A DNA stretch of 14,751 nt, taken from positions 1-14,751 of the forward strand of contig JAZGDL010000244.1 of the NCBI GenBank assembly GCA_036477795.1. The letters are read 5' to 3'. The notes beneath the pieces are model-generated. The model had not been told where the DNA came from and searched no databases. It worked only from the letters and a program-made list of their open reading frames with translations. Position numbers and translations under genes: made by a program. Numbering within the stretch: the first letter of the stretch is position 1; every line of letters begins with the position of its first letter. Below are positions 12,339-14,751 of this stretch, one piece after another. The stretch comes from JAZGDL01 sp036477795. GTDB lineage: Bacteria > Planctomycetota > Phycisphaerae > UBA1845.

Positions 12339-14751
12339 ATGAAGACGGCAGACGAGCTCAAAGACAGTTTTCGCGTTGACCGGAACTGTGAAACATTATC
12401 GCCCATCCCTGCGCGCCGGTTTCGGCGCGGCGCGGCGGGCCGCTGGGCCACGACGGCGGTGATGCTGGCGACGTTGCTCGCCGTGTTGGCGGCCACACTC
12501 GCGGAGTTTAACGCCGACGCCGCGGCTCCGAGCGCCAAGGCTGTAATCGACGTAGGCCCTCGCATCGTCGGGAGTTTGGATGCCGACGCGATTCGTGAGA
12601 TTCCGGTAGAGGTGCGGAACCAGCCGATTCAACGTGTCCAAGTGGGCCAGGACGTTGCGGCGGTCGGCCTGGGCGTGGTGGTATACGAGAATGATGTAGA
12701 TCCCATCGAACGGTTCTTGCAACCCGGTGCCGGGGTCCTGCTGATGGACGATATGTTGCTTGTTGAGAACCCGGATCCACGGGACCTGGTCGAGATCTCG
12801 GGAGTCCTGGTCTTCAGCGACGGCGCGTCCCCATTTAACGTAAGCTTGGACCTGTGGACCGACGACGGGGCCGGGGCGGCGCCGGTCGCCAGCATCCCGG
12901 GCACACTGGTTTCATTCGGGCCGCTTGACCCCGGAACCATCTGGGAACTGGCAGTCAGCTATCCCCCTGGAATCAAGCTACGCCCACGGGTTTGGCTGTC
13001 TTTAGTGTTCTCAGACTCTTCCGCGGGTTGGGTCATCGCCCACCAGGCTGAGATCGGCTTCACCGACGATTTCTACTGGCAGGACCCTCCGGGTGGTCGC
13101 TTCTGTTTCGGGAAGGTAGCCTGCGGCGATACGGGTGTGTACTCCGGCTTCTGGGCCCGGATTCGCGCTGAAAAGCAGCCGACCGGAGATTGCGGGGACG
13201 GGGTCCTGGATCCCGGCGAGGAGTGCGATCCGCCGCAAGATGCCGCCTGTCCCGGCCAATGTCAGGCCGACTGCACCTGCGGCGGCGGTGATGAGGCCAA
13301 GTGGTATGACATAGCGGTTGTTCCGCCGGGTAACATTCCCGACGGCGACCCTGTCGGGTTCCGCCACGACTTCTTCGTGCCGGACCACGGGATTATTCTT
13401 GACCTGGATGTTGACGCAACCATCACGCACACCTGGGTGGGCGATCTGTGCATTATCCTGGAGAAGAAAGACAACGAGGGTGCCGGGACGACTGTGGTCC
13501 TGATGCAGCGCCCGGGTGCCACCGGGCTTGGCTGCGACGCCGTGGATTGCTGCGGTAACGGCGGCGACAACCTCAACGGGGTCATCTTCGACGACGAAGG
13601 TACCGTGCCTGCCAACGACATAGACGGGCCCGCGACGTCACCGCCGAACTACATCCCCGAAGAACCGTTGAGCGCTTTCGACGGGTTCGACAAGTTCGGC
13701 TTGTGGAGCATCACAGTCATCGACAATGCCGGTGAGGACACGGGCACCTTGGACTCGTGGTCGCTGCACATGGTCAACGAGGGAGAACTGTGCGGGAACG
13801 GGGTTCTGGATCCCGGCGAGGAGTGCGACGACGGCAACAACGTCGACGGCGACGGTTGCAGCTCGACCTGTCAGATTGAACGACCCATTCCCTGCTGCCT
13901 CACAGACGGGCAGTGCATCGACCTTCCCCTTTTCATCTGTGAAGTGGAAGGCGGGCAGCCGGTGGCAGCGTGCCCGGAAGATCAGAGGTGCATCCCGCAG
14001 GGCCAGGACTGCTGGAACACGGACTGCGGCGATACCCGATACAGCTTCGCTAAGAACCCCATCCCGGCGGACTTCTTCGGCCCCGGTTCCCTGCCCTTTG
14101 ACGGCGCCGTCATGCTCGGCGGTCGTGGTGAGCCCACCGGTCGGCCGGACACCATCATAAAGCGGTTGGAGTCGATGGCCCCGCAACAGGGCGGCCCTTC
14201 GGAGACGATCCCGATCGAGCTGGTGGAGCTCAACCTGAGAAGCTGTGAGCCCATCATCGTCGACTTCAAAAGTGGGGAAACATCCGCCTGGGACATTGAG
14301 GTTGACCTTTCGCCCGAGCCCACGACGGAGGGGCAGGGGCAGATGGAGGTAACCAAGACGCACGCCAACGGCGGAACATTCCGCGCCCAGTTCCTGGTGC
14401 AGCCGAGGTTTACGTTCATCAAGGTGGATGATCTGGGCGAACAGCATATACTTGACACCGCGGCCGTGGGCAAGGAACCGACCCTTCTCGAGACGATCGG
14501 GGCCTCCTCTTGGGTGCATGAGGCCTCCACGGACCTGGTTCAACCGAAGTGCCCCACGGTGAACTTCATTCCCGGTGTCTCCCAGGATCCGCTGACGTTG
14601 AACCTTACTTGCGTGCCGACGGGGCACGCCGGCCCGGGGCATCTCCACGTTACCGGTGTGATCTGCACGCCAAAGCCGGCCGGTGCCTGCTGCAACCCCT
14701 CGAAGGGTTTCTGCACCATCGCCCAAGGGGCTGCCGACTGCAACGGCGTCT
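12339..14751 (+). CDS. Large secreted modular protein with P domain and cysteine-rich repeats (3' end outside window)
   Basis: The frame is open for 804 codons and runs off the window. Parts in order: a charged N-terminus with RRFRR (26-30, possibly Tat-like) and a hydrophobic core (about 38-55), with likely cleavage near ADAAA (59-63); a beta-rich domain of unknown type (about 66-277); a DUF4215-like cysteine repeat (285-314, CGDGVLDPGEECD); a proprotein-convertase P domain (about 320-479, with THTWVGDLCIIL and FGLWSITVIDNAGEDTGTLD); a canonical second repeat (485-511, ending DGDGCSSTCQ); a CC-rich segment (519-551); a beta domain starting WNTDCGDTRYSFAKNPIPAD (559-578); and at 783 the start of another CC segment. 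No protease domain is seen. Such proteins are typical of planctomycete and myxobacterial cell surfaces; the role is probably adhesive or structural, by inference. Disulfides imply export. Confidence 0.85.
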   Translation, partial: MKTADELKDSFRVDRNCETLSPIPARRFRRGAAGRWATTAVMLATLLAVLAATLAEFNADAAAPSAKAVIDVGPRIVGSLDADAIREIPVEVRNQPIQRVQVGQDVAAVGLGVVVYENDVDPIERFLQPGAGVLLMDDMLLVENPDPRDLVEISGVLVFSDGASPFNVSLDLWTDDGAGAAPVASIPGTLVSFGPLDPGTIWELAVSYPPGIKLRPRVWLSLVFSDSSAGWVIAHQAEIGFTDDFYWQDPPGGRFCFGKVACGDTGVYSGFWARIRAEKQPTGDCGDGVLDPGEECDPPQDAACPGQCQADCTCGGGDEAKWYDIAVVPPGNIPDGDPVGFRHDFFVPDHGIILDLDVDATITHTWVGDLCIILEKKDNEGAGTTVVLMQRPGATGLGCDAVDCCGNGGDNLNGVIFDDEGTVPANDIDGPATSPPNYIPEEPLSAFDGFDKFGLWSITVIDNAGEDTGTLDSWSLHMVNEGELCGNGVLDPGEECDDGNNVDGDGCSSTCQIERPIPCCLTDGQCIDLPLFICEVEGGQPVAACPEDQRCIPQGQDCWNTDCGDTRYSFAKNPIPADFFGPGSLPFDGAVMLGGRGEPTGRPDTIIKRLESMAPQQGGPSETIPIELVELNLRSCEPIIVDFKSGETSAWDIEVDLSPEPTTEGQGQMEVTKTHANGGTFRAQFLVQPRFTFIKVDDLGEQHILDTAAVGKEPTLLETIGASSWVHEASTDLVQPKCPTVNFIPGVSQDPLTLNLTCVPTGHAGPGHLHVTGVICTPKPAGACCNPSKGFCTIAQGAADCNGV
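13191..13228 (+). repeat. 38 bp coding direct repeat, copy 1
   Basis: It encodes the CGDGVLDPGEECD start of the first DUF4215-like unit and matches 13791-13828 at 36 of 38 bases, exactly 600 bases apart. Both differences leave the reading in frame; one changes D to N and the other is silent. Confidence 0.8.
13791..13828 (+). repeat. 38 bp coding direct repeat, copy 2
   Basis: It encodes CGNGVLDPGEECD of the second DUF4215-like unit. DNA identity to 13191-13228 is higher than needed for the protein motif, which suggests recent duplication or gene conversion. The sequence after this point diverges sharply between the units. Confidence 0.8.

Noticed and set aside
13638..14726. Long minus-strand open frame (362 codons) opposite the secreted protein
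   Set aside because: It is antisense to a gene with a strong ribosome site, signal sequence and recognisable domains; its own product shows no domain and reflects high GC at codon positions.

Overview
This is a 14.75 kb, GC-rich window with bacterial gene structure. The source is most likely a planctomycete (Planctomycetota, possibly Phycisphaerae-like). This is inferred from a very large secreted protein at the right end that combines DUF4215-type cysteine repeats, a proprotein-convertase P domain and 'CC-DGxC' cysteine-rich segments, from nearly every intergenic gap holding palindromic repeats, and from the high-GC codon use. No rRNA, tRNA or CRISPR array was seen, so placement rests on protein content alone.

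Layout. (1) 1-620: the 3' end of a polytopic membrane protein, probably a GT-C type glycosyltransferase. (2) 671-3662: nuoF and nuoG, the FMN and iron-sulfur subunits of the NADH module of complex I, without nuoE or any membrane-arm gene beside them. (3) 3663-4161: a remnant-rich gap with a 118 bp inverted-repeat element, a frameshifted and truncated DUF4160 pseudogene, a perfect 20 bp hairpin and a possible promoter. (4) 4162-8212: a protein quality-control and translation cluster. It holds a small heat-shock protein overlapping lon by ATGA, then lon, then rlmN; a 28 bp-arm palindrome bridges the lon 3' end and the rlmN start. (5) 8213-8338: an inverted repeat between convergent rlmN and ltaE. 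(6) 8339-9400: minus-strand threonine aldolase. (7) 9463-10006: a decayed IS110-type transposase fragment and a small zinc-ribbon-like protein. (8) 10087-11781: a segment bounded by two near-identical 92 bp direct repeats. It contains an unrecognised 175-aa protein with repeated FGxxEL-like units and a minus-strand type II toxin-antitoxin pair with a PemK/MazF-type toxin. (9) 11570-12338: a long gap with the second repeat copy, a GGCT-rich tract and a structured leader. (10) 12339 to the end: a long secreted multidomain protein, open at the window edge.

How the parts fit. Hsp20 (holdase) and Lon (AAA+ protease) form a coupled proteostasis operon. RlmN follows on the same strand but may be uncoupled by the palindrome. 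NuoFG supplies the electron-input part of respiration, and its partners must lie elsewhere. The 8.2-12.3 kb stretch is accessory in character: transposase remnant, toxin-antitoxin module, repeats and orphan small genes.

No clearly new multi-gene system is visible. The best leads are the repeat-bounded orphan gene plus toxin-antitoxin segment, the palindrome that supplies the Lon C-terminus and abuts the rlmN start, and the modular secreted protein.
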